From assembly GCF_029227915.1 (NCBI RefSeq), contig NC_079884.1:23004001-23064000 (forward strand): 60,000 bases of DNA, in the 5' to 3' direction. This document shows positions 1 to 13,229 of this stretch, piece by piece. Within the stretch, counting starts at the first letter, position 1, and the number at the start of each line of letters is the position of its first letter. Made by a program: the position numbers and the translations under genes. Source of the stretch: Hydractinia symbiolongicarpus (lineage: Eukaryota > Cnidaria > Hydrozoa > Anthoathecata > Hydractiniidae). A model generated the notes under the pieces. It was given only the letters and a program-made list of their open reading frames with translations, made no database searches and was not told the DNA's origin.

Positions 1-3000
1 TATAAACGAGGACGCCGAAATCACGGAAAATATTGGCCTGTTGAGTGATATTATTTCAACCTATGTAAGTTTCTCAGATTTTTCTCATTAAAGACGTAGC
101 AGATTTTTGTATTTTTTTTGTACGATAAGTTAAAAGGTCAAACAGTGCAGCAAACTAGTTTTTAATATCCCTATCCCCAATTTTTTTTGCCCCATGTCAA
201 AGTCGTTATCGCTGGGGGTAAAGTTGAGTTTTCAAGCAATTTCGTGATAAGTCTACAAACAGATCGTAAGAATTTCTCTAATTTACTTTACCAACCAAAG
301 CTACGCAGTATTCCTATTAATAATGTTTTTCAATAGATTTTAATAATTACTATTTGTCCTAAAAAAACCTTTCGAGGTTGTAATCTCCGCTCTTTCCTGG
401 AGATTTTGATATAATTTGTTTCCATAAATGTGTCAAATAAGCAAAAAAACATACAAATGCCCCTCTACCTCAAAAACCAATAGGATTGAAATTGCTATCT
501 GCTTTTTTACTTAGATTGCAACAACACCGAATATCATGGATGTCCAAGAAAACGAAAGGCAAGAGAAACATAAATACATTCTTACGAAACTTCTCAATTT
601 GGTATGATTCAAATTAGTTTGAACTTGTACTTGACCAAAAATCATTTGTCGAAAACCTAAAAATTATGAGTATGAATTTAAGTTTGTCACAGTAAAAGCT
701 ATATAGATAGTTTTTTGCATATCTGCTTCGTGATATCGCCGTTTTTATATGAATTTTATCCTTATATAATTAGTGAATGAGATTAAAAAATGGGTTACTT
801 TCAATGAAGTTGCATTCCCTTATCTCCTTTAGGTTGTGTCAGAACAAAATTCTGTCATCGCTGTCGATAATGCCCGCTACATTGACGCTAAATCATGGGA
901 GCTACTCGAATATTGGACGCAAACGGTCAACACCACATTCATATTCTCCATAAGAACACTTGCCTCGTCTGGTCAACTTTGTGAATCAGCTGTTAGATTA
1001 ATCGAGAATACTGATAGCAAATTACATCTCCGATTGAGCAAGTTTCTAAATTTTTTTCCATAGAAATAAAACAGGCTTGTCTTTTCGATGCAATTGGTAA
1101 TAAATGAAAAGTGTACAAATTATAAACGAGCTTTACGGAGTATTTGAATGCACCCAGTTGTGCAAACTATGAGAACGCATCAGCTAAGAAAGTTAATTAT
1201 ACGTCACCCCTGTGGCAGCCAGCAAGCTGGCAAGGGAGTGGCGAGGGTTAAAAAATGAATTAATTTTATTTTCTTCTTCTTCATATCTTAAAGTTATTGA
1301 AAAGTAAGGGAAGGCTGCCTCTTTCGCTAGCTCCGTAGTTGCTGCAGGCCTGCATAAATTTGTAAGTTTGGTTAAATGTTATTCTAGCTGGTTTACAAAG
1401 CGAGCATATTCCTGATCTGATGTGTCAATTACTAGAAGTGAACGAAGTACCTAAAAAGCTATGTGAAATTGTTCAAATTAAAAGTCAAGGAGTACCATCA
1501 TGGTGTGAACAGTTAATAAAAGACATGGTAGATTCTAATACTATACAGTTTGTTGCGCGTTCATCTTGTTTGCCACTAAACACGCAGAAGAATCTCTCTC
1601 GATTTGAGATTCCCTTGATAAACACGCACGACTATCTTTCGTCTGAAGAAATGGGCTGCATCAAAGAAAACGAAAGGGTAGCTACTCCATCATTAAGTCC
1701 GTCACAAATGCAACTGAGAAGGCAAGGCAAAACGAGAAAGGAAAGTGACGCTTCTGGAAAAAGGCTTTCGATCTGTAAAAGGTAATTTATAATGTAAAAA
1801 TTCGTTTACTTCATTCTAAGGTCCTTACGATGACGATAACCTTGTCAATTAATGCGACGACAAAAAGCACATTTGTATTGAAAGTAACTTTATGACACCA
1901 TTAACTTAAACTTCTTTTTTATTATGTTTTCCACAGCAACTTTTCAAAAATTCAGAGTGTGTCGAGCAGTTTTGTCTACGATGAAGAGAACTACATAAAG
2001 GCATCTCCAGGCGTGATGCCTCAGGAAACAGATGAAGTATGCGTGATACCTCAACATATTGATCTAAAGAAAATGCTAGTTCCTGACTCCATGAAAGACA
2101 TGGTGCTGGCACGCATAGACCGAATGTCATTGCACGAACAGACCATCTTAAAATGTGCAGCTGTGCTAGGTAAGAACTATCATTTATCCACTAAATTTAC
2201 TTCTAAAAGTTTCAGAGATACCTTGCCACAAAGTGTAAAGGTTCTAACTAATTAATCTTATCAACGACGAATGTATTTCCCTGTACTTTTACGGTTGGCT
2301 AGTTAATTAAGAAAATTTTATTTTTTAGGGCAAAGCTTCACACGTGATCTATTGAACGCTATTATCCCGAAGAACTGCATCAATATGCTAGATACAACTT
2401 TGTATAATTTATGCAAACAAAAAATTTTTGAATGCGGTTCACTGGCTATTATTTCCTCACAAAATCGCAACCAATCAACTTACGACTTTCAACATCAAGA
2501 AAACATTACAGCACCATCCAAACCACAACACCATTACCACCATCATGTAATGACAGGTAGGCAATTTGGGTTTCTCACATGTTCGTTTCATTAAAGTTAT
2601 TTTTTTCACTCTTTCTAGAATTGCTCGCGATTCAAAAAGGAAAGTTTCTATTTTCGAAGGAATGACTTGATCGGGTATTATGATATCTATATCATAATGC
2701 CCGAATACGTCTGTCTGTCACGCAAAATGGTAACTGCAGTAACGAGACACACGAAATGCGGTAAATAAAGAACAGGCGAACCCGTGGATTTATCCACGGA
2801 CACAGACTAGTCATCAATAATGTCAATATTAAATATGAAACTCTTATTTATCAGGTATCCACAAAACACAAGTGTTGTGTGGATGTTACGCTTATGAAGG
2901 ATATGCGGTTATCAATCTCTCACAATCAAATGCATTCTCAGACAACAAGAAACGAATATGTTTGTACTTGCAATTTAGTAACTCTTTTGTACAAGAAGCG

Positions 3001-6000
3001 GCTTACGCACTGTGGCTAGAGGATCAAAGACGAGCTTTACACGAGCGCGCTGCCGTGTACTTGGAGCAGCAGTCACAAAAATGCCGCTCGTGTGGTGGTG
3101 ACGGGTTTATACCCGGATATGGTCGAGGCATCTCAGCCTCTGAACAAATAAAGAACGGGAAAACCAGAAAATTTAGTGGTGAGATGGTCGTTTTGTATAA
3201 AAAATATCAATTGAAATTTATTATTGACACAGTAGCCTAAAAAATTATGTCGTCTGTACATTGTGCAAGTGTTCTCTCTATTTAACGCCCACTCTCGATT
3301 CAACGCCCCTCTGCAATAAACGCACACCCTAAAACATCAAAAATCGTATTAAACGTCCCCTCTCTAATTAACGCCCCTCTCTAATTAAAGCCTATTCCAT
3401 ATTTTATGTAAAGGGGCGTTTATTAGAATTTTACACTTAAATTAAATAAAGACAATATTTGGCGAAGTGTGTAAACGTTTATCATTCAGGAAATAAAAAA
3501 TCAGGCGTGATATTTCAATCGGCACATGCCTTACCAGTTCTTTGTCACTGCTTTCTTAAGAAAAGAAAATCTATTACTTGAAAGTCTTAATTGCTTTAAA
3601 CACCCACTCTCTAATTAACGCCCCTCTTCAATTAACGCCAACCCTAAAATCTCGAAAATTAATTAAACGTCCAGGGCGTCATTAGAGAGAATACGGTAGG
3701 TAATATTAACGTGATAACAGGGAAAGCATTCGGCATAATCACTGCATTCTGATTAGCTAGAACCAAACTACTGACTCAAAATTGTGCTAAAGGTTTTCTT
3801 TGTTTACTCAAGTCACTCGCAAAATTTTTTTTATTACCAGTGAAAAGATCCAAAAATTAAATCAAATAGATTTAATTTTGTTATTTTTGTTGCTCGCATC
3901 ATTTTTTGTTACTTTCAACAGCAATTTTGTTGCCAGTAAAAAGATACAAAATCAAATCGATTTGTAACAACAAAAAATGTTGCGAGTAACAAAAATATAC
4001 ATAGGTTTACATTTTTACGCCGATTTGCGTACATTGGTTCCATTTTTTATGTTTGTAATTTTTTTTGGATTATATTACTATTTCGCGATAATGCAGGGGA
4101 GTTGTCGATGTTATCTTACTTCTAGTGACCGTAAGAAGTACTGGAATATCTTTGAAAAAAAAAGATATTAATAAAAAATGCTAAGAACTCGAAAAATTGC
4201 AACTAATGTTAAAAGTTCACTGTGCGATACTAAGACTGCATTTAAAAAATATAGAGTCGGAATTTTTTTTTCACTGTGGTAATAAAAACAAGTTGTTTTA
4301 GTTTCACACAGTCAAAGATCTGGCAGTCGTTCATTTTCGCTCTTCAATGAAAACAAACGTTACATCGCGTCGCAGAACACTTTAGAAGAAGCATTAAAAC
4401 TCCGCAATAAATCAAAGGCAGAACATTTAAAAAACTATGAACCAACTGGTTATCGTGGAGAAAGCATTGGTCTTGCTCTCATTGCAATGGCAAGTAAGTG
4501 AGGTGTTTATTAAAGCATTTATCTCTTGCATTAATACTGGTATGCTGTGTATTCAAAATGGTTGCACCGCAGCTTTGTTTTAAACTTTCCACAGAGCAAT
4601 TTAATTACTTCGTGCTAACAGATGGGTACAGATGCACAAAATACTGATCATACAAGAATTCAAAATGGCGTATACGCAACTTTATTCCTGAGCCACGCAG
4701 TGTATTTTAATTCCTTTATAGTAACAGGCGGACAAAATGTTGATGTGGGAAATATTTACGACGGGCGAAAACCTGGGGACCGGCGAACCTGTGAAATTAT
4801 GTATGACGGCGAATGTCTGTGGAAATTTACACGGCTAACGACTGATATTTTATTTTTCCGTAAAAAAAAAAAAAAAAAAAAAATAGCACAAAAGAAAAGA
4901 AATATTCAGCATTATAAGCGAAACTTTGTCGGACATATGTCAGTCCTTATCATCGCATGTATGAAAAAATAATAATAAAAAAATATGGGATAACTTTACA
5001 TTTGTTGTATGTTTAGGATTGTTGGCGGAGAGTCAAGAAAATCGTCAGTTGGAGTCGCAGAAGAATTTTAGGACTTTTACCAAACGTGTCAATCGGATAC
5101 ATCCCAGTCAAACCATTGGTAAATTAGCCACTAAGGCCTTGTTGATGGAATTTAAACAATCGTCTATTTTATCAGGAGCATCTTCAAGTCAAAAGACACG
5201 GAAAGCTTCTACATTTGTGGAAAATTGCAATATTGATTTGAGCCACTGTCAATGTGCCCAGGTAGTAACGCCTTTTGTTTATTTCTTTTTCGCGGTGTAT
5301 ATTCTTGACCGCTTCCAGGAGCCTGTGTCTTTTCGTCTAGTTAAAATAATTAAGGCCCAAAAAAGAAGTCTGCGAGCATAGTGTGTTAACACTCAGTGCT
5401 TAAACAAGCGCCAAAGTATAGGACGACAGAGGGTGAGGTGGGGGAGGGTGGGGCGGCGGCGATGGGGTGCTTAGAGAGAAACACACAAAAAAATTACAGT
5501 CTACTCTCCATAAGTGGAATCTCCATGGGACCGAAAAAAATGGTTCCAATTATCGAATATTCTACTTATCCGAATTGCTCGATAAGTGGAACCTCTATGA
5601 AATCGAAAAAAAGTTCCACTTATCGAACTGATCTGAAATCTCAGGAGGCCGAGAATTTACTAATAATCAAAAAACAGGGGGAGGCACAAAAGAGAATGCA
5701 TTATAGATATTCATCTTCCACATAATGATTTTTCTAAGCAATGTAGTTATAAAAAATAATCCTTTATACTAGCTTGTTTTAAACTTTGTGTAGATGATTT
5801 TTCTTTTCGAAGTTCCACTTTTATATTGCCCAAGGGACCAAAAAATGGTTCCGCTTATCAAATGTTCCACTTATTGTGGGTTCCACTTTTCCGAATAAAA
5901 TAAGTGAGGTTTGTTAATGCAAATCCAAGGGACTGGGGAAATAGTTTCCACTAAACTAAAGTTTCACTTATCCAGGGTTCCACTTATCGAGATTAGACTG

Positions 6001-9000
6001 TATAAAAAGCGGTTTTTACTAAATAAATGGCAAACACAGCAAACTTTTATTTTTTCTTATTAGTTTTGTAATTTTAACAAAGCATTCAGGACGGTCATTC
6101 ATTCACGCTATGTTAGAAGAACCACTGCGACAAAAAAAAATTGCACAGCCCTACAAAACCGTCCGCTTATCATTCTTTACTTTAGATTCAAGCCCTTGTC
6201 TTACCGAAGCTGGTGTATTATTTAAAGGCAGCTGGAAATTTGATGAAAACTTTTCATTACACTATTGACGCTGCGTCAGCAGAATTAAACGTAAACAAAA
6301 GCATGAACTGTTTGACATTGCTAGAAGATGTTGATCGGATGATCAGACAACAGGAGGGGAGCAATTATCAAGGTTTCTTGGTAACAGATGAGGATAGAGC
6401 AAAAGTGGAATGTCTAAAAGGACAGGCGAGTTGTGCGATTTAGTTAAATCATTGTTAATTTTTTATTCTTTAATGGCGCAGTAAAATGAACGTCATGGTA
6501 TGCCTTAACTACAAGAACAGATTTAATTTCTACTTTTTAGCATTTAAAAATTTTGCCTAGTGTCCTGCGTCTTAACATATTTAAAAAAACAAATTTCAAA
6601 GAAGCTAAATTTATAAAATTTATTCTTTAATTTTTTATTACTCTTACTATTGTTGACTATTTAGGCGTTATGTAAAATGGATTGCTTGGATGAAGGTATT
6701 CAGCATTTTCACAACGCATTGAAACTTTTGAATACTCCACAACCTTCAAGTAAATTTGGAGTCCTGATGAGAACGTGGAAAGCCTCGCTTGTTCAAACAC
6801 TTCATCAGAAAATGCCAGGAGTTTTTACAGACAATAAGAGGTGAGGACTAAGTATCCACAATGTTCCTTCTTTGGTACTGCATAAACGCAAATTGAAACA
6901 CAACTTTCTTATTTTGCAAATTTTTATTTACTTTTTTCAGCGAAGAAACTGAGTTTTCGGTTGAACAAGTCAGATGCTTGTCATTTCTTTCAAAGGCGTA
7001 CCACATGAAAAAAGATTACGCTCGAGCATACTTGGCTAATTTAGAGCAATTAAACATGGCGGAGGAGGTGTGTGGCGAGTTTTGGAATGAGGTAACAATT
7101 TTCCTACTTCTGGTTGTTGTTGGACCAGAAATGTATTAAATATTTGTAACTATTGTGAGACCAAAAATTCCGCGTCAATTTGTAAGAGGGTTATCTTTAT
7201 TCACTTAATAAGTTCTCCACGAATTATGTCCAGCTTGTTTTTATAGATGATGGTTGCTTACACAGACATAATAACATCATGTCAAATCAACGGAAATTTT
7301 AATTTAGGGAAAGTATATGAACAAATGGCTAAAGAGAAGTATATCTATTTTACGCATGTTATTTCAAGTAATTTCAGCACGTCAAGAAATTCAAAGCGCC
7401 AAGTTTTTTTCTGCTTTCCTCTTTTTCAGAGCAAAATCTGCTTCAATCAACGTAGAAGATATGTTAACAGTTGGTCAGTTCCACCTCACATGTGCATCCT
7501 TCCACCTAGCTAACGGGGACATAAACAATGCTTTAAATGCAGGTAAAAACAGTTGCAATTACAGGCGTAGAAATCTGGTAGAGTTTCTAGTGGAAAGATG
7601 GCCCTCAATCTTTGTGTTAATACTTCGTTGGCATTTTGTCATCTGCGGTAGTAAAGAAGTAACCCCTTAAGCATACATTTTTTTTAAATTAAATTTTGAG
7701 GTATATTATATTCTGACGATCTGGAAAGAATGAATTAACTTTTGCTGAGGGACGAAATATTATAGTGCAGGCCTGGAAAACTATATGTCCATCGTTCTTT
7801 AAAATCTGACAATACCTAAATAAAAAAACTACTTGTTGATATGTTGGCACTGTATCTAAATGTTACACGTAATTAAACACTGCCACATGATCCTTGCAAT
7901 TCGCAGACATTGAGTGACTATCAATTGACTTATACGGCAGACAAGTCAGTTGGAGCAGTGCTACTCGTTTCACTGTTGGAAGTTCAACTGAGCTTCAGTA
8001 GGATAGGATGAAATAAGAAAGTTAGGGCTCATCAAAACCTCGCTTGCTGTCACTTTATAATTTTAACTTGCTTTATTTAATTTGACGTTATAGAAAGTAA
8101 GGGCGGCAAAATATATAAATAAGATGTCTTAGGCATGCTATATGTTGCAATTTAGGTACCGATTGCTACAAGATTGCGAAAGGGCTTACAGATGCAAACA
8201 TGAAAATACACATCATTCCTGTACTTGCTCATATGTACTTATTAAAGTTACGGTATGCCGAGAACCTTTCTAACTATTTTTGTTTTATGGAATGAGGGTG
8301 CCGATCATTTTGAAATACATTCAGCTTTTAAAATTTGGATAAATAGGATTTCTCCGGGTTTATAGAAAGCCGGTTTTAGAGTATATAAAGGAGCTCGGTA
8401 ATCTTGTTTTAAGTAAAAACATTTTCGTGTTTAACGAACTTACAACTCTGCTCAGGGCACAGTCTTGCAGCGAAATCTTGAAAGAAATGATGCCATTAGT
8501 TTTGAAAATTGAGGACCATCAAGCAAAGTGGATATATTATTCATGTTGTGTCGATCTGCTGTTGGATACAGGTAGTTAAGTAATTCAATTCACATTCCCC
8601 CAGTTATGTAAACCACAGCCCAAATACGAACCTTTTTATAGCTACAGAGAAAGTTAAAAAAGTTAAAAGATATATCTTATCGCTTTATGTTTTAAACTTT
8701 GTGTTTGTAAGCTATTCCATAAATCCTAAATGATTTTTTATCTCCGTCTTTCACTGCTGAATTTCAAACACTATTCCTAAAAAGCAAAACATAAATAGCA
8801 AAACCGTGGGTTCACAGTGACAGCTGAAATACATTCATACGCGCTGGCTTTATGTTTTAACCGCACACTCTTTCAATCTTTCAGGTATGACTATGTATCC
8901 ACTAGAAGAAATTACTAAGTTTGCTGAAACGCCAGAAGAATCAACAGTTAATGATTTTCTCAAAAAATATTTAAACATGGCTTTAACATTATGGTAAAGT

Positions 9001-12000
9001 ATACCGCAAACAATTTATTATCCTGATTAAAAAAATTCAAATTATTATAGGAGATTATTTTCTGCAACCCTGAAATAAATTTTAAGCGAGAGAAAAAAAA
9101 TTATAGATTTCTAAATTCTAAGATTTACTAAGGTTTTGGATGTGCTTTGCCAGTAAACATCAAAAGTTAGATACTTCACTCGAGATAACCAAAAGTATTT
9201 TACGTACTATAGTAGTAACAGCATTTTATAACCTTTGTTTAAACTTCTTTCAACTAAAGATATATTTGTTATGATCGAACGTTCAAATCGAATGTGCAAT
9301 ATTGTGACTTTATTTTTATTCACGAATCTTTACTTTCTTTATCTTTACTCACAAAGTAATATCAATTTGTTCAGTACGTTTAGTAGTATAAAACTATAAA
9401 AATTTGTTCGTCACATGTTGTTTATTGCTTTTTGCTTTTTTGATTTTGAACATTTTCTTGTTCCTATATGTTGTGCATGTTGACCCATGACCACTACAAG
9501 GAGAAATACATGCCATTGTTTATTAATTTAGCCACCAAATATGTAAACATAACCGTACTTTCTAAAGGCAGTAAGTACCTAAACCACCTTAAACGAGCTG
9601 AAACCACCTGAAACGAGCTAAAACAATCTGAAACGAGCTAAAACCACCTGAAACCACATGAAACCACCTGAAAACACTTAAAACGAGCTAGCCAGGAGCA
9701 TAATTTTTCTTACCACCGGCAAAATTGGAATAGTTAGGTGGGAAAAATTACACTGGATCCTACGATTTTTTGCGGTAAAATTCTGAACGCGCTTTTTGAT
9801 TCTATTGTTCTTTGCTGACTCGGTCAAAATCGGGAAATCTTGTGTTTTGGGCCAGAATGGCTTCAATCACCCAGAGAAATATAATTAATAGTATTATTCA
9901 AGAGAGTATAATCTGACCACTCCGACTTTGTGCTCAATTGTTGATTGCAATTCGGGGTTTCCTATGAGCTGGATTTGAATATTGGGGATTTGCTCTGACA
10001 TTTGTTTGCGTCTAAGCTTTCGTGTGAGGGAAAATGAATTTGATATACTCGAAGAAAGTTTAGCTAACCAGAAAGAAACCACTTTAACCCAATTCAACTT
10101 AACAAAACAACTGGATAATTAATACTGTTTAGAGCTTTTATATATACATAAATAATGTAAAAATAATAAAATAGAAATTTGTAAATATAAATAAAAACAA
10201 ATAAAAATATATGAACTGATAGCTTCAGTGGTCCAAAGATTTAGAACATTTTAAGAAAATTTTAACTTCAAAAAATGACAAGATAGAAATTTAAGGACAA
10301 TTAAAATTGAAAAAGTTAAGAACATTATATATATATAATAAATAAAATAAAATACATAATATATATGTTAAACAAAATCAATGAATACATATGAGCATAA
10401 AAAAAATATAAAGAAATATATTAAAAAGCAAATTGAAAAACTTTGTCGAAATACAGGAGAACAAGTGGGAAAGTACGGCTATAAAAGTTAAGAAAATTTA
10501 AGAAGTTAGGTGTTCTTATCACAAAACGTGTATTATCTGTGCACTATTACACTTTAAAAAGACAGTATGTCATATAATTTATACCATATGCCCAAAACGT
10601 TTGTAACAAAGCTAAAACATATAAAAAGAGAGTCAAGATAGCTGAGAAACTGAACAGGAAAATATTATGGCTTAAAAGTTAAGAATGTAGCTCTTTCCTT
10701 ACATCAATAAAATTTTTGGTGGATGCCATGCTTTATCACTCAAGTCAATATAATCAATAAGCCCATATCATACGATTTATTGGGTAACTTATTAGTATAA
10801 CAAATTACCACAAACATTCTAGTCATATGATTAACAATGAATATGGTTTACTGGCCATTATTCTAATGACATTCTCACGTCTAATTCTTACTACTCTACA
10901 TTTTAAAGATCTGCGATGGAGTGCTAGACAACAAAATAAATATGGTACCCTAGCTGTGAATGCACATCTATGCCGGATATCATGTTTCAGGTTGTTTCGC
11001 CTAATTTTAGCTAGTTTCGCCTAATTTTAGCTTCTTTCGCGTAGTTTCAGCTGGTGTCATATGGTTTCAGGTGGTTTCAGCTCGTTTCAGATGGTTTCAG
11101 CTCGTTTCAGGTAGTTTAATCTCGTTTCAGGTGGTTTAGGTAGTTACTTCTGGTATTTTTAACAGACTGCTTTATATTTTGGGGTTTTGTTTTGCCAAGT
11201 TTTCGTTTCTGTGTGAAAAACTTCAAATTTTTATAACTTTACGAATATTTTTAATAGCAAAACATTCTTAGTCTTTGTTAGATTTTTTTTATCAAGAGGA
11301 CTGTAACATAAAAATTGATTTACTATGAAGCAGACAAAGCAATCTGGTCTGGTCTTTAAAATCATAACACTGTCATCATAAACTCATATTCAGAAGGCGT
11401 GTCATGCGCAGTTCGCCTCTCCTTTAAGGAATTTGAATTAGTAATGACAAATAGCAATTATATTTCGTGATCAATCAAATTTTATACTAAGCTTACAGGA
11501 AAATAGCAAAAGAGTATGAAATAAGGTATAAGGCGGGATAATAAATTGTAAATGTCCATCCTTGTATGAAAATGGGGGAATTTTAATTTGCGAATACAAA
11601 GCAAATTCGCAATATTTTCTTCCGCATTTACTTCTTGCCCTAAGGTAATCTATTTTTTCACACGCTTTTTTTTATAAGAATAATAAAAATTAAACCAGGA
11701 TTATCATTATTATTCTTATTTTTTTATAGTTCTAAACTGACCTAATTACTAGAAAAAGTGTAATAAAAACAAATTATAAAAAATTAATCAAAATCTGTTT
11801 TATTTTGGTGTGCCACAATCAAATCCCCAGTGCCTATTGATTAAATGAGATTTTATTGAGCGACCAAAGAAGAATACTTAATGGTAAAATTCTTCTTCTT
11901 TTCTTTTAGGTATGTTAGGCATAATCGTTGGAGCGAGGCTGGAAGTCATTTTCAAGATTATAGCGGTAAGACTGAATAATCGAATCAATTTAAGCGCTGC

Positions 12001-12711
12001 AAAGTGTTCCTTGTTCTACAGTTAACGAATGATCGAGTTAAAGGAAGCTCCCATTATGTCGAATTTAGTCTAAAATGAGAATATAGTTCAAGTTAAAGCG
12101 AATTTTTCAAAAAGTGGGTAACTGACCGGCAGAAGGTGAAAACTTGGCGATGAAAAAAGCAATGCAAAATAGGTCGTGTTACTTTGTTTGAATTATCCGG
12201 TGTTCGAGTTACCAAATGTATTATCATATTAAACTGTTATAATGTCTTTTTTCTTTTTTGTACGAGTTTACTTACATTCAATTTTATTTTGAATTGATAT
12301 TTATATTTAGATTGGGACATCGAGACAACTTATCAAACTTTCCAGTCTCGTTTTTTGTCAATATCAGCAGAGTACTACCTTCACTGCTTCCGCTTGAACC
12401 CAACAACTCAAAGAAAAAATGCAGTTCAAAAAGCTATAAACAAATTTAAAATTCATATGAGATGCAAAGGATTGTTTCAGGCTCGATTATACCATCTACA
12501 GGCCTACTTCGCATACCTAAAAGGCAAAAGCAACCGAGCTAAATTATTACTCGAAGATAGCGTTGTAGCAAGTAAGAATAACGATGTTAGTTTTGATCTC
12601 GAATGGGCTATGGCGAGTAAAGCTACTTGGTTTAACGATCAGTCGGAAGAAATAGAATTGGAACCATTAATGTCACGTAGTAGTAAATATATCTTACCTA
12701 GAATACAATAA
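1..12711 (+). CDS. ADCY10: Soluble adenylyl cyclase (adenylate cyclase type 10)-like, 3' part, 19 exons
   Basis: The family makes cAMP from ATP in response to bicarbonate and calcium and is not an integral membrane protein. The cyclase domains must lie upstream of this window. Exons by splice sites and phase: 1-64, 515-601, 833-1037, 1388-1781, 1937-2169, 2329-2556, 2855-3178, 4302-4493, 5017-5261, 6186-6425, 6665-6840, 6941-7091, 7247-~7367, ~7432-7542, 8156-8252, 8456-8571, 8885-8993, 11910-11965, 12311-12711 (stop TAA). This gives about 1,182 residues; the vertebrate protein is about 1,600. Telling segments: the Walker B-like VIAVDNARYID (exon 3), the NTPase lid-like KCAAVLGQSF (exons 5/6), the family block AAYALWLEDQRRALHERAA followed by a CRSCGG pair (exon 7), WYVRHNRW (exons 17/18) and RLYHLQAYFAYLKGKSNRAK (exon 19). 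The C-terminal two thirds looks helical and TPR-like. The exon 13/14 junction is uncertain. Two introns look GC-AG. Assignment is from remembered family sequence; no search was run. Confidence 0.9.
3270..3703. mobile_element. MITE-like element with AACGCCCC words, in an intron
   Basis: This sits in the intron 3179-4301 of the adenylyl cyclase gene. The left end reads TTCTCTCTATTTAACGCCC and the right end is its approximate inverse (GGGCGTCATTAGAGAGAATA). Between them the words CTCTCTAATTAACGCCCC and close variants recur several times on the + strand and once as an inverted GGGGCGTTTATTAGA. It fits a short non-autonomous element built from repeated terminal motifs. No coding capacity is seen, and target duplications are not clear. 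Confidence 0.55.
3840..3990. repeat. Small imperfect inverted repeat in an intron
   Basis: The words TTTTGTTGCTCGCATCATTT and, downstream, AAATGTTGCGAGTAACAAAA are imperfect inverses, and AATCAAATAGATTT and AATCAAATCGATTT recur around them. It is a short AT-rich foldback in the same intron as the AACGCCCC element. There is no coding potential. Confidence 0.4.
4861..4882. repeat. Poly(A) run
   Basis: A run of about 22 A lies in the intron 4494-5016. The open frame across it (4622-4972) turns the run into a lysine tract and is not a gene. The run may be the tail of an old retroposed copy, but I see no clear head. Confidence 0.6.
5497..6000. mobile_element. TA-flanked MITE with repeated 'TAAGTGGAACC' words
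   Basis: A 504-bp element in the intron 5262-6185, flanked by TA on both sides. The ends are inverted: CAGTCTACTCTCCATAAGTG on the left and, read inverted, CAGTCTAATCTCGATAAGTG on the right. The core of the ends (GATAAGTGGAACC or its inverse GGTTCCACTTATC) occurs again many times inside, in both directions. TA flanks and CAGT ends fit a Tc1/mariner or pogo-like non-autonomous element. No transposase frame is present. Confidence 0.75.
7880..8010. repeat. Possible decayed SINE-like piece
   Basis: Intronic sequence (intron 7543-8155) with ATCAATTGACTTATACGGCA, loosely matching CCAATTGACTTGTGTGGAAA in the SINE-like repeat at 48233-48490. The match is short, so this is a weak call. Confidence 0.25.
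9573..11150. mobile_element. Foldback element with 10-bp-unit arms
   Basis: This lies in the 2.9-kb intron 8994-11909. The left arm (9581-9690) is eleven units of exactly 10 bp, mostly AAACCACCTG and AAACGAGCTA. The right arm (10981-11140) is sixteen 10-bp units of the inverse words (GTGGTTTCAG, CTCGTTTCAG and variants). The outer ends match as inverses, GTAAGTACCTAAACCACC against GTAACTACCTAAACCACC. The 1.3-kb interior is very AT-rich between about 10130 and 10800. It also holds a short minus-strand open frame (9894-10097) that I cannot identify. The build resembles foldback elements with arms of short tandem units. Confidence 0.75.
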
Positions 12712-13229
12712 TAGCCAATATGATTTCTTTAAAATAATAACTGTTTTTTTTTCTTTTGTCACAAATATTATTGATCAAGTGAAAGCTTTGTTAAATTCGA
12801 CGTGAAACAATTCCGAGAGCATGTGTGATGAAATGTTAAATACGTTTGAGAGGTTTCAAAGATTTCTGGTTCATCTAACTAGATTTTATGTTGGGTGCCT
12901 TTGAATACAGTAAATACAACATTTGAAGGAGCAAAAAATTCGTCATATGTAAAAAAGAAAAATTTGGAAAAATTTCATATTTTGCCTTCTATAATTTCAT
13001 ATATTGCCTTCTTTGGACTATCGTAATATTGTTGTAAAATGGTGTATTTGTTACATGAATATTTATTACATTTATGTTGGGCAGTAGGTGGTTACCAAGG
13101 GTTGCTAAGGACATATATGGCTTCCAGGGATGAAATACATTTCCAGTAAGTATGACGTCATAATATTGCTTTCTTACCTCTACCATCTTTTAAATGCAAT
13201 ATTTTAAATTTAGCAAGTTTAATGACATA

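Noticed and set aside
4622-4972. 116-codon open frame with lysine tract
   Set aside because: It runs through a poly(A) stretch inside an intron of the adenylyl cyclase gene and has no splice support.
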